From: Erythrobacter sp.
GTDB taxonomy: Bacteria; Pseudomonadota; Alphaproteobacteria; Sphingomonadales; Sphingomonadaceae
Assembly (NCBI RefSeq): GCF_035194505.1
Contig: NZ_CP136573.1
Coordinates: 2,653,001-2,717,000 of the forward strand
DNA: 64,000 nucleotides
Direction: 5' to 3'
The notes under the pieces were generated by a model. The model was not told where the DNA came from. It made no database searches and saw only the letters and a list, made by a program, of their open reading frames with translations. Below, piece by piece: positions 17,959-27,127 of the stretch; positions within the stretch are counted from its first letter, which is position 1; every line of letters begins with the position of its first letter. A program made the position numbers and the translations under genes.

Positions 17959-19803
17959 TCACGCCTCCAGCGCGGCTCCGGCGGCAAGCCACACCTCTTC
18001 GGCTTCGGCAAGGGCGGTGGCGGCCAGCGCCCGCTCGGTCAGCAGCGCCTGCATGTTTGCGCCCGGCTGGTTGCTGGCTGCGAGGATCGCCTGATCCAGC
18101 CGCTCGACCTCGGCGGCGTGGCGGGTGAGCGCGGTCTCCGCCTTGGTGAAGGCCGATTGCGCCGCGCGCCGGTCTGCCGCCGAGACCGCGTCGGACTTGC
18201 GCTGGCCGCCAGCCTTGCCGCCCCGCTCGCCTTTGGGCTGGTTGCGGCCCAAGATGAAGTCGATGTAGTCATCCATGCTGCCGTCATATTCGCGCGCGGT
18301 GCCGCCATCGACCAGCACCAGCCGGTCCGATGTCAGCTCGACCATGTGGCGATCGTGGCTGATCAGGATCACCGCCCCCGAATAGCCGTTGAGCGCCTGG
18401 ATCAGCGCCTCGCGCGCGTCGACATCAAGGTGGTTGGTCGGCTCGTCGAGGATCAGCAGATGCGGCGCATCCCGCGTGATCAGCGCCAGCGCCAGGCGCG
18501 CGCGTTCTCCGCCCGAGAGCTTCTCCACCCGGGTCTGCGCGCGAGGGCCGGAAAAACCGAACCGCCCGAGCTGCGCCCGCACCGCGGCAGGCGATTGCCC
18601 CTCCATCGCGCGGGTCATCAGATCGAGCGGCGTGTCCTCGCCCGCCAGTTCCTCGACCTGATATTGCGTGAAATAGCCGACCTTCAATTTGCCCGGCGCG
18701 TTCACTTCGCCTTCGGCAGGGGTGAGCTGCGAGGCGAGCAGGCGCGCGAGCGTGGTCTTGCCGTTGCCGTTTCGGCCCAGGAGCGCGATCCGGTCATCAG
18801 CCTCGATGCGGAAGTTCAGCCGCTTGAGGATCGGCGGCGCCTCGCCATAGCCGACGGCGGCGTGCTCCAGCGTGATCATCGGGGACTTCAGCTGGGCCGG
18901 ATCGGGGAAATCGAAGCTCAGCGTCGGGTCTTCCATCAGCGCGGCGATCGGCTGCATCTTGGCTAGCATCTTGGCGCGCGACTGGGCCTGCTTGGCGGTC
19001 GAGGCGCGCGCCGAATTGCGGGCGACATAGTCGCGCAGCCGCGCCGCCTGCGCGTCCTGCGAGGCCTTGGCAGCAGTAAGCTGCGCCGCACGCTCGGCCC
19101 GCTGCTTCTCGAAGGCATCATAACCGCCCGGATAGAGCGTCAGCTGCCCGCCTTGCAGGTGCAGGATGTGATCGACCACCTTGTTGAGCAGGTCGCGTTC
19201 GTGGCTGATCACCAGCAGGGTCGCCGGATAGGACTTGAGGAAGTTCTCCAGCCACAGCGTTGCTTCGAGATCGAGGTGGTTGCTGGGCTCGTCGAGCAGC
19301 AGGATGTCCGGCTCGGAAAACAACAGTGCGCCAAGGGCAATGCGCATCTTCCACCCGCCCGAGAAACTGTCGACCGGGCGTTGCTGCATCTCCTCGTCGA
19401 AGCCGAGGCCATTCAAAATCTTGGCCGCGCGTGCGGGGGCGGAATAGGCGTCGATCGCCAGCAGGCGTTCGTGGACATCGCCCATGCGGTCCATGTCGGT
19501 GCAGGTTTCCAGCTCTGCCAGCAGCTCCGCCCGCTCGGTCGCGGCGGCGAGCACCACCTCTTCGGGCGTCATGCTGCCGCTCGGGGCTTCCTGCGCGATA
19601 TAGCCGATGCGGGCGCGGGCGGGCTTGCTGATTTCGCCGTCGTCCGGCTCGATCTCGCCGATCAGCGCCTTCATCAGCGTCGATTTGCCCGCGCCGTTGC
19701 GGCCGATCAGGCCGACCCGCGCGCCCACCGGCACGGTTGCGCTGGCGCGTTCGAGAATGGCCCGGCCGCCAAGCCGCACAGTGATGCCGTCAATGGTAAG
19801 CAT
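17959..19803 (-). CDS. ABC-F family ATP-binding protein
   Basis: A 614-residue soluble protein with two ABC ATPase domains and no membrane segment. The first Walker A is GRNGAGKST near residue 36 with signature FSGGWKMR; the second is GRNGNGKTT near residue 345 with signature LSGGERAR. Both Walker B segments read LLLDEPSNHLD or LILDEPTNHLD. The inter-domain linker is Lys/Arg/Ala-rich, and a C-terminal coiled coil follows (AETALTRHAAEVERLDQAI), as in Uup/YheS. ABC-F proteins act on ribosomes, relieving stalled or antibiotic-bound complexes. It is probably a housekeeping member rather than a resistance factor. Confidence 0.93.
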   Translation of the reverse strand: MLTIDGITVRLGGRAILERASATVPVGARVGLIGRNGAGKSTLMKALIGEIEPDDGEISKPARARIGYIAQEAPSGSMTPEEVVLAAATERAELLAELETCTDMDRMGDVHERLLAIDAYSAPARAAKILNGLGFDEEMQQRPVDSFSGGWKMRIALGALLFSEPDILLLDEPSNHLDLEATLWLENFLKSYPATLLVISHERDLLNKVVDHILHLQGGQLTLYPGGYDAFEKQRAERAAQLTAAKASQDAQAARLRDYVARNSARASTAKQAQSRAKMLAKMQPIAALMEDPTLSFDFPDPAQLKSPMITLEHAAVGYGEAPPILKRLNFRIEADDRIALLGRNGNGKTTLARLLASQLTPAEGEVNAPGKLKVGYFTQYQVEELAGEDTPLDLMTRAMEGQSPAAVRAQLGRFGFSGPRAQTRVEKLSGGERARLALALITRDAPHLLILDEPTNHLDVDAREALIQALNGYSGAVILISHDRHMVELTSDRLVLVDGGTAREYDGSMDDYIDFILGRNQPKGERGGKAGGQRKSDAVSAADRRAAQSAFTKAETALTRHAAEVERLDQAILAASNQPGANMQALLTERALAATALAEAEEVWLAAGAALEA

Positions 19804-19859
19804 GGGCGCGCCCCTATCACCCTATCGCGCGCGTCCCAAAGGAAATCCCTATGCCGGAG

Positions 19860-20909
19860 TCACGCCGCCCTGACAGCAGCTTCCCGGAACGAGACGAGCC
19901 GCCGCTGCTCCTCGTCCCACAGCGTCAGGATGAGCGGCCTGAAGGTCTGCGGCACAGTGAGGCGGTTGAGCTCGCGAAGCTGCGGGTAGGCTTTGAGCAC
20001 GCTCGGCAGGCGGTAGAACGGGATGCGGCTGGCCAGGTGGTGCACGTGGTGCATGCCGATATTGCCGGTGAACCAGCGCAGCGGCTGCGGCAGATCGAGG
20101 TAGGAGCTGCCCTTCAGGGCCGCCTCGTGGAACTCCCAATCCTCGCGCCGGTCCCAGTGGGCCTCTTCGAACTGGTGCTGCACGTAGAACAGCCAGACCC
20201 CCATGGTTGCTGCGACCAGCACGGTCGGAATGACGACCAGCAAGGTGGTGCCAATCCCGAAGGCAGCCATCAGCGCTGCCAGAAAGCCGGCGGTCGCAAG
20301 GTTGGTTGCCAGCGCGCTGACCCAGTATTGCGCGCCTTCCTTCATCAACCCGATCGGCAGGCGGTGCCGCAGGAGGAACAGGTAGGCCGGGCCAACGCCC
20401 AGCATCACCACCGGGTGGCGGTAGGCGCGATAGGCCAGACGGCCGAGGCGGCTGCGCGAGCGGAACTCGCGAACGGTCAGCGTGTCGACATCGCCCACGC
20501 CGCGCGAATCCAGATTGCCGGTCGAGGCATGGTGCAGCGTGTGCGAGCGGCGCCAGCAATCATAGGGGGTGAAGGTCAGCACGCCCAGGGCCCGGCCGAG
20601 CCGGTCGTTGCTGGTGCGCTTGTTGAGGAAGGCGCCGTGGCCGCAATCATGCTGGATGATGAAAGTCCGCAGCAGCAGCAGCCCTGCAACCGGCACCAGC
20701 CCCAGCGCGAGGTGATAACCCGCGCTCACGGCCCACAGCGCCGCCACCAACACCCCGAAGAACGGGATAAGCGTGATCGCCAGTTCCCATGCGCTCCGCC
20801 CTGCATGGGCCTTGATGAAGGGCCTGAGTTCATAGACCAGTTTGCGGGGTTCGAGCGCAGGGGGCGTGTCGCCGGCAGTCTGCCTGTCGGCCATCGGATT
20901 GAGTGTCAA
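19860..20909 (-). CDS. Fatty acid desaturase (membrane di-iron)
   Basis: A 349-residue membrane protein with the three histidine boxes of acyl-lipid desaturases: HDCGHG at residues 87-92, HTLHH at 123-127 and HHVHH at 287-291. Four to six hydrophobic segments separate them. Box spacing resembles delta-12/omega-6 type enzymes, which insert a second double bond using a di-iron centre and an electron donor. An ATG five codons downstream (MADRQTAG) is an alternative start. Substrate and regiospecificity cannot be read from sequence. Confidence 0.92.
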   Translation of the reverse strand: MTLNPMADRQTAGDTPPALEPRKLVYELRPFIKAHAGRSAWELAITLIPFFGVLVAALWAVSAGYHLALGLVPVAGLLLLRTFIIQHDCGHGAFLNKRTSNDRLGRALGVLTFTPYDCWRRSHTLHHASTGNLDSRGVGDVDTLTVREFRSRSRLGRLAYRAYRHPVVMLGVGPAYLFLLRHRLPIGLMKEGAQYWVSALATNLATAGFLAALMAAFGIGTTLLVVIPTVLVAATMGVWLFYVQHQFEEAHWDRREDWEFHEAALKGSSYLDLPQPLRWFTGNIGMHHVHHLASRIPFYRLPSVLKAYPQLRELNRLTVPQTFRPLILTLWDEEQRRLVSFREAAVRAA

Positions 20910-21020
20910 AGCGCGGTATTCCAGAGTTTATGTTGCGCCAGCATCCAACGGGACGCGGCAAAGCGCAAGCCTTCAGTTGGGTGCCGGTGGCTGGCCAGCC
21001 CGTAAACCGTGCAGATTGCC

Positions 21021-22202
21021 TTACTGCGCCGCCTTCCAGTCGCGGCGCAGCTTCTTGGCGAGGCTCCACTTGTGAACCTCCGTGGGGCCGTCATAGATGC
21101 GGAAGGCACGGATTTCCCGGAACATCGTCTCGACGATGGTCTTGTCGGTCACGCCCGTGCCGCCCATCACCTGCACGCATTTGTCGGCGACCCGCATCAG
21201 CGCCTCGGACACGGCGACCTTGGTCATGCTGCTTTCGACCGTGCCCAGTGATCCGGTGTCGAGCACGCTGGCGCACCAGTCGATCATCAGCTCGCATTGC
21301 TTCAGGTCGATCATGTTTTCCGCGAGCATGAAGCCCACGCCCTCGTGGTCGATCAGGGCTTTGCCGAAGGCCATGCGGCGGTTGGCATAGTCGGTCGCGA
21401 TCTCCTGCGCGCGGATGCAGCCGCCCAGCCAGCGCATGCAGTGCGACAGGCGCGCCGGGCTGAGGCGGATCTGGGCATATTTGAACCCCTCGCCCGCATC
21501 GCCGAGCATCTGGTCGGCCGGCACGCGCAGATTGTCGATGGTGATCTCGGCATGGCTGCCGGGCATCGAGCTGTCGATGGTGTTGGGAACGCCCGTGATC
21601 TGGATCGCGGGATCGGGCAGATCGACCAGGAACATGCAGGCCCCGCCGTGGCTGTCGGGGTCTTCGGACTTGGCCATCACGATCCCGACCTTCGCACCCT
21701 CGGCCCCGGTGATGAAGCACTTCTTGCCGTTGATCACCCAGTGGTTGCCGTCCTTTCGGCAGGTGGTGATCATCATCGAAGGGTCCGCGCCCGCGCCGTT
21801 CAACTCGGCCGGTTCGGTCATGAAAAAGGCAGAGCGCGCATGGCCCGAGACCAGCGGGGTGAGGAAGCGCTGCTTGAGGTCCGCGCTGCCGACCTTGCCG
21901 ATCAGGTACATGTTGCCCTCGTCGGGCGCCTGGGTGTTGCAGGCGAGCATGCCGAGCGGGGTGAGGCCGGATTTGATCAGGATCACCGCGGTTTCGCGCT
22001 GGTTGAAGTGGCTGCCATCAGGGCGGATATGCGGGGTAAGCACCCCCGCCGCGCGCGCCAGTTCGCGCATTTCCATCACCAGTTCGTCAGTCGGCGCGCC
22101 GTGGTGGTCGCGGCGCGGGTCCTGCTCGTAGGGCATGATTTTCTCGCGCACGAAAGCTTCGACTTTCGCTGCCATTTCGAGCGCTTCGGTGCTGATCGTC
22201 AT
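21021..22202 (-). CDS. Acyl-CoA dehydrogenase family protein
   Basis: A 393-residue flavoprotein. It has the N-terminal helical domain, the middle beta domain (AFFMTEPAELNGAGADPSMM, FAD/substrate contact) and the C-terminal helical domain with QVMGGTGVTDKT and FRIYDGPTEVHKWSLAKK, whose Glu is in the position of the catalytic base of ACAD10/11-like enzymes. It catalyses alpha,beta-dehydrogenation of an acyl-CoA. It is divergent from an enoyl-CoA hydratase gene 158 bp away, consistent with a shared beta-oxidation-like role. The intergenic region holds CTAAG-N4-CTTAG at 22242-22255, a weak operator candidate. Confidence 0.93.
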   Translation of the reverse strand: MTISTEALEMAAKVEAFVREKIMPYEQDPRRDHHGAPTDELVMEMRELARAAGVLTPHIRPDGSHFNQRETAVILIKSGLTPLGMLACNTQAPDEGNMYLIGKVGSADLKQRFLTPLVSGHARSAFFMTEPAELNGAGADPSMMITTCRKDGNHWVINGKKCFITGAEGAKVGIVMAKSEDPDSHGGACMFLVDLPDPAIQITGVPNTIDSSMPGSHAEITIDNLRVPADQMLGDAGEGFKYAQIRLSPARLSHCMRWLGGCIRAQEIATDYANRRMAFGKALIDHEGVGFMLAENMIDLKQCELMIDWCASVLDTGSLGTVESSMTKVAVSEALMRVADKCVQVMGGTGVTDKTIVETMFREIRAFRIYDGPTEVHKWSLAKKLRRDWKAAQ

Positions 22203-22360
22203 ATCCCGTGATCCCTTTTGCGGCGGCGGAGCCGGTATTGTCTAAGACGCCTTAGCGGGCAAAATGCACCTGCGCGAATTGCTAGAGCAACAAGTCCTTT
22301 GCGACCGCTAGAAGCATCGGCAAAGTGGCCGCGAGGGCAGACGCGGTGACGGAGAGCGCG

Positions 22361-23167
22361 ATGACAGGGCAGTACCAGACGATCAGGGTGGAAAAGCGCG
22401 GGGCAACCGACTGGCTGACGCTCGATCGTCCCGATGCGCTCAATGCGATCACCACCGAAATGGCGCGCGAGCTCAATGACTATTTCGGCGCGCTCTACCA
22501 TGATCGCACCACCCGCATCGTGGTGATGCGCGGGGCGGGGCGGGCCTTCTGCGCGGGGCTCGACATCAAGGATCATGGCATGCGCGATCCGGCGCAAGTG
22601 CCGTTTGGCGGGGGGTTCGGCTTTCAGGGCCTGCTGGCCGATGTCTACATCAGGATGCGCCGCTGCCCGCAGCCGATCATCGCCGCTGTCCAAGGGGCAG
22701 CCTGCGGCGGAGGTTTTGCATTTGCGCTCGCCGCCGACATCCGCATCGCCGGGGAGAGCGCGCGGATGAACGCCGCTTTCATCCGCCTCGGCCTGTCCGC
22801 CTGCGACATGGGGGTGAGCTATTTCCTGCCGCGGCTCGTGGGGGCTTCGCTCGCCTCGGAACTGATGCTGACCGGGCGCTTCATCACTGCCCCGCGCGCG
22901 CTGGCGAGCGGGCTGGTGAGCGAGGTGGTGGCCGATGATCAGCTCGAAGCCACCGCGCAGAGCTATGTCGACGATATGCTCCTCGCCTCGCCGATGGGTC
23001 TTCGGATGACCAAGGAAGGCCTCAACATGGTAGTCGATGCCGCCAGCCTCGAAGCGGCGATGGCGATCGAGAACCGCAACCAGGTGATGACCGCCGCCAG
23101 CCCCAATTTCGCCGAAGGCATGCGCGCCTTCCTCGAAAAGCGCGCCCCCGATTACATTCCTGACTGA
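22361..23167 (+). CDS. Enoyl-CoA hydratase/isomerase family protein
   Basis: A 268-residue crotonase-fold enzyme. Oxyanion-hole segments are GAGRAFCAGLDIKDHG near residue 60 and VQGAACGGGFAFALAADIRIA near residue 110. The ATG at 22361 has GGAGAG upstream and is preferred to the longer open frame. It is followed after 15 bp by the OYE-type reductase and divergent from an acyl-CoA dehydrogenase, so a role in degrading a particular acyl-CoA (fatty, terpenoid or steroid-derived) is inferred. Confidence 0.9.
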   Translation: MTGQYQTIRVEKRGATDWLTLDRPDALNAITTEMARELNDYFGALYHDRTTRIVVMRGAGRAFCAGLDIKDHGMRDPAQVPFGGGFGFQGLLADVYIRMRRCPQPIIAAVQGAACGGGFAFALAADIRIAGESARMNAAFIRLGLSACDMGVSYFLPRLVGASLASELMLTGRFITAPRALASGLVSEVVADDQLEATAQSYVDDMLLASPMGLRMTKEGLNMVVDAASLEAAMAIENRNQVMTAASPNFAEGMRAFLEKRAPDYIPD

Positions 23168-23182
23168 AGGCCGGAACCGACC

Positions 23183-25213
23183 ATGACCCACCCGAAGTAT
23201 CCGCACATCTTCTCGCCCCTCACAATCGGCAGCCAGGTGGTGAAGAACCGCATCATCATGGGCTCGATGCATACCGGCCTCGAGGATGGGCCTGAACCCG
23301 CCAAGCGCCTTTCCGCCTATTTCGTGGAGCGGGTGAAGGGCGGCGTCGGCATGATCATCACCGGCGGCATCTCGCCGCACCCCACTGGCGGCTATGGCGC
23401 AAAGCTGACCGGGCCTGCCGAAGTTGCGATGCACCGCGAGGTGACCGAGGCAGTCCACGCTGCCGACCCTGATGTGAAGATCTGCATGCAGATCCTCCAT
23501 TCCGGCCCGCTCGCCGGCGTGGCCGATGCGGTTGCGCCCTCGGCGGTGAAATCGCGCATCGGCCGCTATGCCCCAAACGAGCTCGACGAGGCGGGGATCG
23601 AGGAGCAGATCGACGCCTTCGCCCGCTGCGCCGCGCTGGCGCAGGAAGCTGGCTATGACGGGGTCGAGATCATTGGTTCGGCGGGTTATCTCATCTCCAC
23701 CTTCCTCGTCGAAAAGACCAACCTGCGCACCGATCAATGGGGCGGATCGTGGGAAAACCGGATGCGCTTCCCGCTCGAGGTGGTGCGCCGCACCCGCGCG
23801 GCGGTCGGCCCGGATTTCGTGCTGATCTTCCGCATCTCGGCGATGGACATGCTCGAAGGCGGCCTTGCGTGGGAGGAGGTCGCGAGCCTCGCCCGCGCGC
23901 TGGAAGCGGCAGGCGTGGACGTCATCTCCACCCATTTCTGCTGGCATGAAAGCTTTGTGCCGACCATCGCCACCATGGTCCCGCGCGCCGCCTTTGCGCA
24001 GGTGACAGGGCGGCTGCGCAAGGAAGTCTCGGTTCCGGTCATCACCTCCAACCGCATCAACATGCCCGATGTTGCCGAGGCGGTGCTGGCGCGCGGTGAT
24101 GCCGATCTCGTCTCGATGGCGCGCCCGATGCTGGCCGATGCCGAGCTGGTGAAGAAGGCCCTCGAAGGCCGCGAGGACGAGATCAACACCTGCATCGGCT
24201 GCAATCAGGCCTGCCTTGATCACACCTTTACGGGGCGCGAGACCTCCTGCCTCGTCAACGCCCGCGCATGCCGCGAGACCGAGCTGACGCTGGCGCCTGC
24301 GAAGGCGGCCAAGCGCATCGCCGTGGTCGGCGCCGGGCCTGCGGGGCTCGCCTATGCCACCCTCGCTGCCGAGCGAGGTCACAGCGTGACCCTGTTCGAT
24401 GCCGCAGGCGAGATCGGCGGGCAGTTCAACCTCGCCAAGCGCATTCCCGGCAAGGAGGAATTCTACGAGACCCTGCGCTATTTCGGGCGGATGATCGAAA
24501 AGCACGGGGTGGACCTGCGCCTCAATACCCGTGTGTCGGCGGACGATCTGTTGGTGGGCGGCTATGACGAGATCATCATCGCCACCGGGATCGAGCCGCG
24601 CAGGCCGGCAATCCCCGGCATCGATCACCCCAAGGTGGTGCGCTACATTGATGTGATCCGAGGCACGGCGAGCGTCGGCCAGCGGGTCGCGATCATGGGG
24701 GCGGGCGGGATCGGCTTCGACGTCGCCGAACTCGTCACCCACGCCGGCCCCTCGGGCGCGCTCGATGTCGAGGTGTTTGCGAAAGAGTGGGGCATCGACT
24801 TCAAGAACCACCCGCGCGGCGGTGTCACCGGGGTCACCCCGGTGGTGCAATCGAGCGGGCGCGAGGTGTGGTTGCTCCAGCGCAAGACCAGCTCGGTCGG
24901 CAAGGGGCTGGGCCGGACGACCGGCTGGACCCACCGGCTCACGCTCCAGCGGCGCGGGGTGAAGATGGTCGCCGGGGTCGAGTATGACCGCATCGATGAT
25001 GCCGGCCTGCACATCAGGATCGAGGGCGAGCCGCAGGTGCTCGAAATCGATACGATCATCGTGTGCGCCGGACAACTCCCGGCCCGCGCGCTGCATGACG
25101 AACTGGTGGCCAAGGGCGCGAACCCGGTGCTGATTGGCGGGGCCTATGAAGCGGCCGAGCTCGATGCCAAGCAGGCGATCAAGCAGGCGACCGAGCTGGC
25201 TCTGGTGGCCTGA
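23183..25213 (+). CDS. OYE-family NADH:flavin oxidoreductase / 2,4-dienoyl-CoA reductase-like
   Basis: A 676-residue protein with an N-terminal FMN TIM barrel (IFSPLTIGSQVVKNRIIMGSMHTGL onward, catalytic and FMN residues around HSG and LRTDQWGGSWENR) followed by an iron-sulfur cysteine cluster (CIGCNQACLDH and a later Cys near SCLVN), then an FAD/NAD(P)H domain (RIAVVGAGPAGLAYA, and a second GAGGIGFDVAE). This is the FadH plan, reducing a 2,4-dienoyl-CoA or related enone. It lies 15 bp after the enoyl-CoA hydratase and is presumably co-transcribed with it. Confidence 0.9.
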   Translation: MTHPKYPHIFSPLTIGSQVVKNRIIMGSMHTGLEDGPEPAKRLSAYFVERVKGGVGMIITGGISPHPTGGYGAKLTGPAEVAMHREVTEAVHAADPDVKICMQILHSGPLAGVADAVAPSAVKSRIGRYAPNELDEAGIEEQIDAFARCAALAQEAGYDGVEIIGSAGYLISTFLVEKTNLRTDQWGGSWENRMRFPLEVVRRTRAAVGPDFVLIFRISAMDMLEGGLAWEEVASLARALEAAGVDVISTHFCWHESFVPTIATMVPRAAFAQVTGRLRKEVSVPVITSNRINMPDVAEAVLARGDADLVSMARPMLADAELVKKALEGREDEINTCIGCNQACLDHTFTGRETSCLVNARACRETELTLAPAKAAKRIAVVGAGPAGLAYATLAAERGHSVTLFDAAGEIGGQFNLAKRIPGKEEFYETLRYFGRMIEKHGVDLRLNTRVSADDLLVGGYDEIIIATGIEPRRPAIPGIDHPKVVRYIDVIRGTASVGQRVAIMGAGGIGFDVAELVTHAGPSGALDVEVFAKEWGIDFKNHPRGGVTGVTPVVQSSGREVWLLQRKTSSVGKGLGRTTGWTHRLTLQRRGVKMVAGVEYDRIDDAGLHIRIEGEPQVLEIDTIIVCAGQLPARALHDELVAKGANPVLIGGAYEAAELDAKQAIKQATELALVA

Positions 25214-25226
25214 TCTGCGCCGCGCG

Positions 25227-26366
25227 TCAGATGATGCTGGTGAAGAAGGTCTTTTCCAGCGGCAGGATCGCCGCGCCGATCGCGCAGGCATCGACCTGCG
25301 TCTGCGACACCATCAGCTTGGGCAAGGGGCGCGGTTCCTGACGGCGGGCATCGTCGAACAGCTCGATCGCGGGGATGATCTTGTGCGCCAGCGAGCGCGG
25401 CAGGCGTCCGCCAAGCACGATCACATCTGGATCGAGCAGCGCGGCAATTGCCGATGCGATCAGCGAGAGCGGATCGCGGCTCTGTTCGATCCACGCGTCC
25501 ACCCCCGGCCAATCGGGATCGAACTGGGATAGCATCTGCGAGATGCCATCGACGTTCACCCCCGCCTTGCGGATCGACTGGAGCAGGGTTTCGAGCGTCG
25601 GCAGCTGGAACAGTCGCCACGGCAGGATCAGGCCGAGCTCGCCGCCATTGCCGTGCTTGCCGCGCATCAGCCGGTGATTGATCACCACCCCGCCGCCAAG
25701 CCCTGCTGCCATGAAGACATAAACGAAATCGGCATGATCGCGCCCCGCGCCCAGAAAGCTCTCGCCGATGGCTGCAGCGTTGGCGTCGTTCTCGACCCAT
25801 GCGGGCAGGCCCAGCGCATCGCTGAACAGCTCGTCGATCGGTACCATCGCCCAGTCGTCGAGCGAACGCGGCGGGTTGTAGCGCGACTTGCCGTCGAGGC
25901 AGTATCCCGAGATCCCGATCCCGACGCCCGTCAATCGCTCGCGCGCGGCCGGGGTTTCCTCCATGAAGCGCGCGCGCACCTCGCCAAAGCGTTCGAACAC
26001 CGCGCGGCGGGTCATCACCGGCATGGCGATATATTCGTAATCGACCACGTTGCCGGCGAAATCCATCAGCAGCACCGACATCGCATCGGTCATCAGCGCG
26101 ACGCCGAGCGAATAGGCATATTCGGGCGCGACCGATAGCGAGACGCTGGGCTGGCCGCGCCGGCCACTCGCCTTGCGCTGCCCCAGCGCCAGCGCGCCGC
26201 GATCGACCAGCTCGTTGACCAGCCGCGAGACCGTCTGCTGCGACAATCCGCAATCGCGCGCGATCTCAGGCTGGATCGTCCCCTGATTGCGCAGAACGTA
26301 GCTGAGAATGGACGCTTCGCTCTCGGACGGCCGCTGGAAAATGTCGCTGACGGACGGGGTCATCAT
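25227..26366 (-). CDS. ROK family transcriptional regulator
   Basis: A 379-residue protein with an N-terminal winged helix (TIQPEIARDCGLSQQTVSRLVNELVDRG, residues about 30-60) and a C-terminal ROK sugar-kinase-like domain (GVGIGISGY, WVENDANAAAIGE, and GLGGGVVINHRL). It probably represses and responds to a sugar. It is divergent from a TonB-dependent receptor gene start at 26507, which is the likely target, but that receptor has been destroyed by an IS. An inverted repeat immediately upstream (26377-26393) is a candidate autoregulatory operator. Confidence 0.9.
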   Translation of the reverse strand: MMTPSVSDIFQRPSESEASILSYVLRNQGTIQPEIARDCGLSQQTVSRLVNELVDRGALALGQRKASGRRGQPSVSLSVAPEYAYSLGVALMTDAMSVLLMDFAGNVVDYEYIAMPVMTRRAVFERFGEVRARFMEETPAARERLTGVGIGISGYCLDGKSRYNPPRSLDDWAMVPIDELFSDALGLPAWVENDANAAAIGESFLGAGRDHADFVYVFMAAGLGGGVVINHRLMRGKHGNGGELGLILPWRLFQLPTLETLLQSIRKAGVNVDGISQMLSQFDPDWPGVDAWIEQSRDPLSLIASAIAALLDPDVIVLGGRLPRSLAHKIIPAIELFDDARRQEPRPLPKLMVSQTQVDACAIGAAILPLEKTFFTSII

Positions 26367-26376
26367 GGCCCTCTAA

Positions 26377-26393
26377 TTGCAGAATTGATGCAA
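26377..26393. promoter_or_regulatory. Candidate ROK-regulator operator
   Basis: Inverted repeat TTGCA-N7-TGCAA, 11 bp before the ROK regulator start and within the divergent intergenic region shared with the TonB receptor. The assignment is by position only. Confidence 0.4.
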
Positions 26394-26506
26394 ACGGGCA
26401 ACATAACCACTCTTTTAAAACTCATAATGGGTTGTATTGATCGCACGGCACTGATACGTCCCCTCCCACGAAGCCCTGACAAGGGGCTCAGGTGAGGAGA
26501 GGATCA

Positions 26507-26652
26507 ATGAAGCAGTTTCTCGCACTGGCTGCGGCCGGAGTCTCGTTGACGGCGCTGTTGCCCGCCGCCGCTTTGGCACAGGCCAGCGATCCGGCTCCCG
26601 CGGCCGCTGATGAAGCCGAGCCGGTTGCCGGTCAGGAAATCATCGTCACCGG
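26507..26652 (+). pseudogene. TonB-dependent receptor, 3'-truncated by IS
   Basis: Only the first 48 residues remain: a signal peptide (LAAAGVSLTALLPAAALAQ), an acidic Pro/Ala linker and the TonB-box-like sequence GQEIIVTG. The start ATG follows AGGAGAGGATCA. The frame enters the IS at 26653 and stops at 26698. No receptor barrel follows on the far side of the element. The divergent ROK regulator suggests it once imported a carbohydrate. Confidence 0.88.
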
Positions 26653-26678
26653 TGTCCCCCGTCAGCACCAATGGCACA
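26653..26678. repeat. IS copy 2 left terminal inverted repeat
   Basis: Same 26 bases as the left end of copy 1, beginning TGTCC. Confidence 0.8.
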
Positions 26679-26737
26679 GATTTGAGGTTGTGATTTAAGG
26701 AGGGTTGGGGCTTCGTCGTAGTGACGAAGGAACGAAG

Positions 26738-27127
26738 ATGAAGACCCAATCCTCCTTGAAAAAATCGGCACCCAAAAAGCCCCCCGCTGAGCGGGTTGTG
26801 AAGGACATCCGGCGGCAGACCCGTCGTCATTTCTCGGCTGAAGACAAGATCCGGATCGTGCTCGATGGGCTACGCGGTGAAGACAGCATCGCCGAGCTCT
26901 GCCGCAAGGAAGGCATCGCCCAGAGCTTGTATTACACCTGGTCGAAGGAGTTCATGGAAGCGGGCAAGCGCCGACTTGCCGGTGATACTGCTCGTGCCGC
27001 AACCACCGGCGAAGTGCAGGATCTGCGCCGCGAGGCCCGTGCCCTCAAAGAATGCGTTGCGGACCTGACGCTCGAAAACCGTCTGCTGAAAAAAAGCATG
27101 ATCGCGGATGGGGAGGGCGAAGAATGA
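26738..27127 (+). CDS. IS3-like transposase OrfA (copy 2)
   Basis: Identical in translation to the copy 1 OrfA: helix-turn-helix plus C-terminal leucine-zipper-like helix, 129 residues. The A7G slippery run is at 27089-27096 and the stop overlaps the orfB start at 27124-27127. In this copy the gene lies downstream of a former TonB-receptor promoter, so outside transcription could enter the element. Confidence 0.88.
   Translation: MKTQSSLKKSAPKKPPAERVVKDIRRQTRRHFSAEDKIRIVLDGLRGEDSIAELCRKEGIAQSLYYTWSKEFMEAGKRRLAGDTARAATTGEVQDLRREARALKECVADLTLENRLLKKSMIADGEGEE
27089..27096 (+). promoter_or_regulatory. Candidate -1 programmed frameshift site (A7G), copy 2
   Basis: Same AAAAAAAG run in the same reading register as in copy 1. 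Confidence 0.6.

Noticed and set aside
22199..25291. Open frame of 1,030 codons on the minus strand
   Set aside because: It lies antisense to the enoyl-CoA hydratase and OYE-type genes, which have clear motifs. The translation is His/Arg/Gly-rich low-complexity sequence typical of GC-rich antisense frames.
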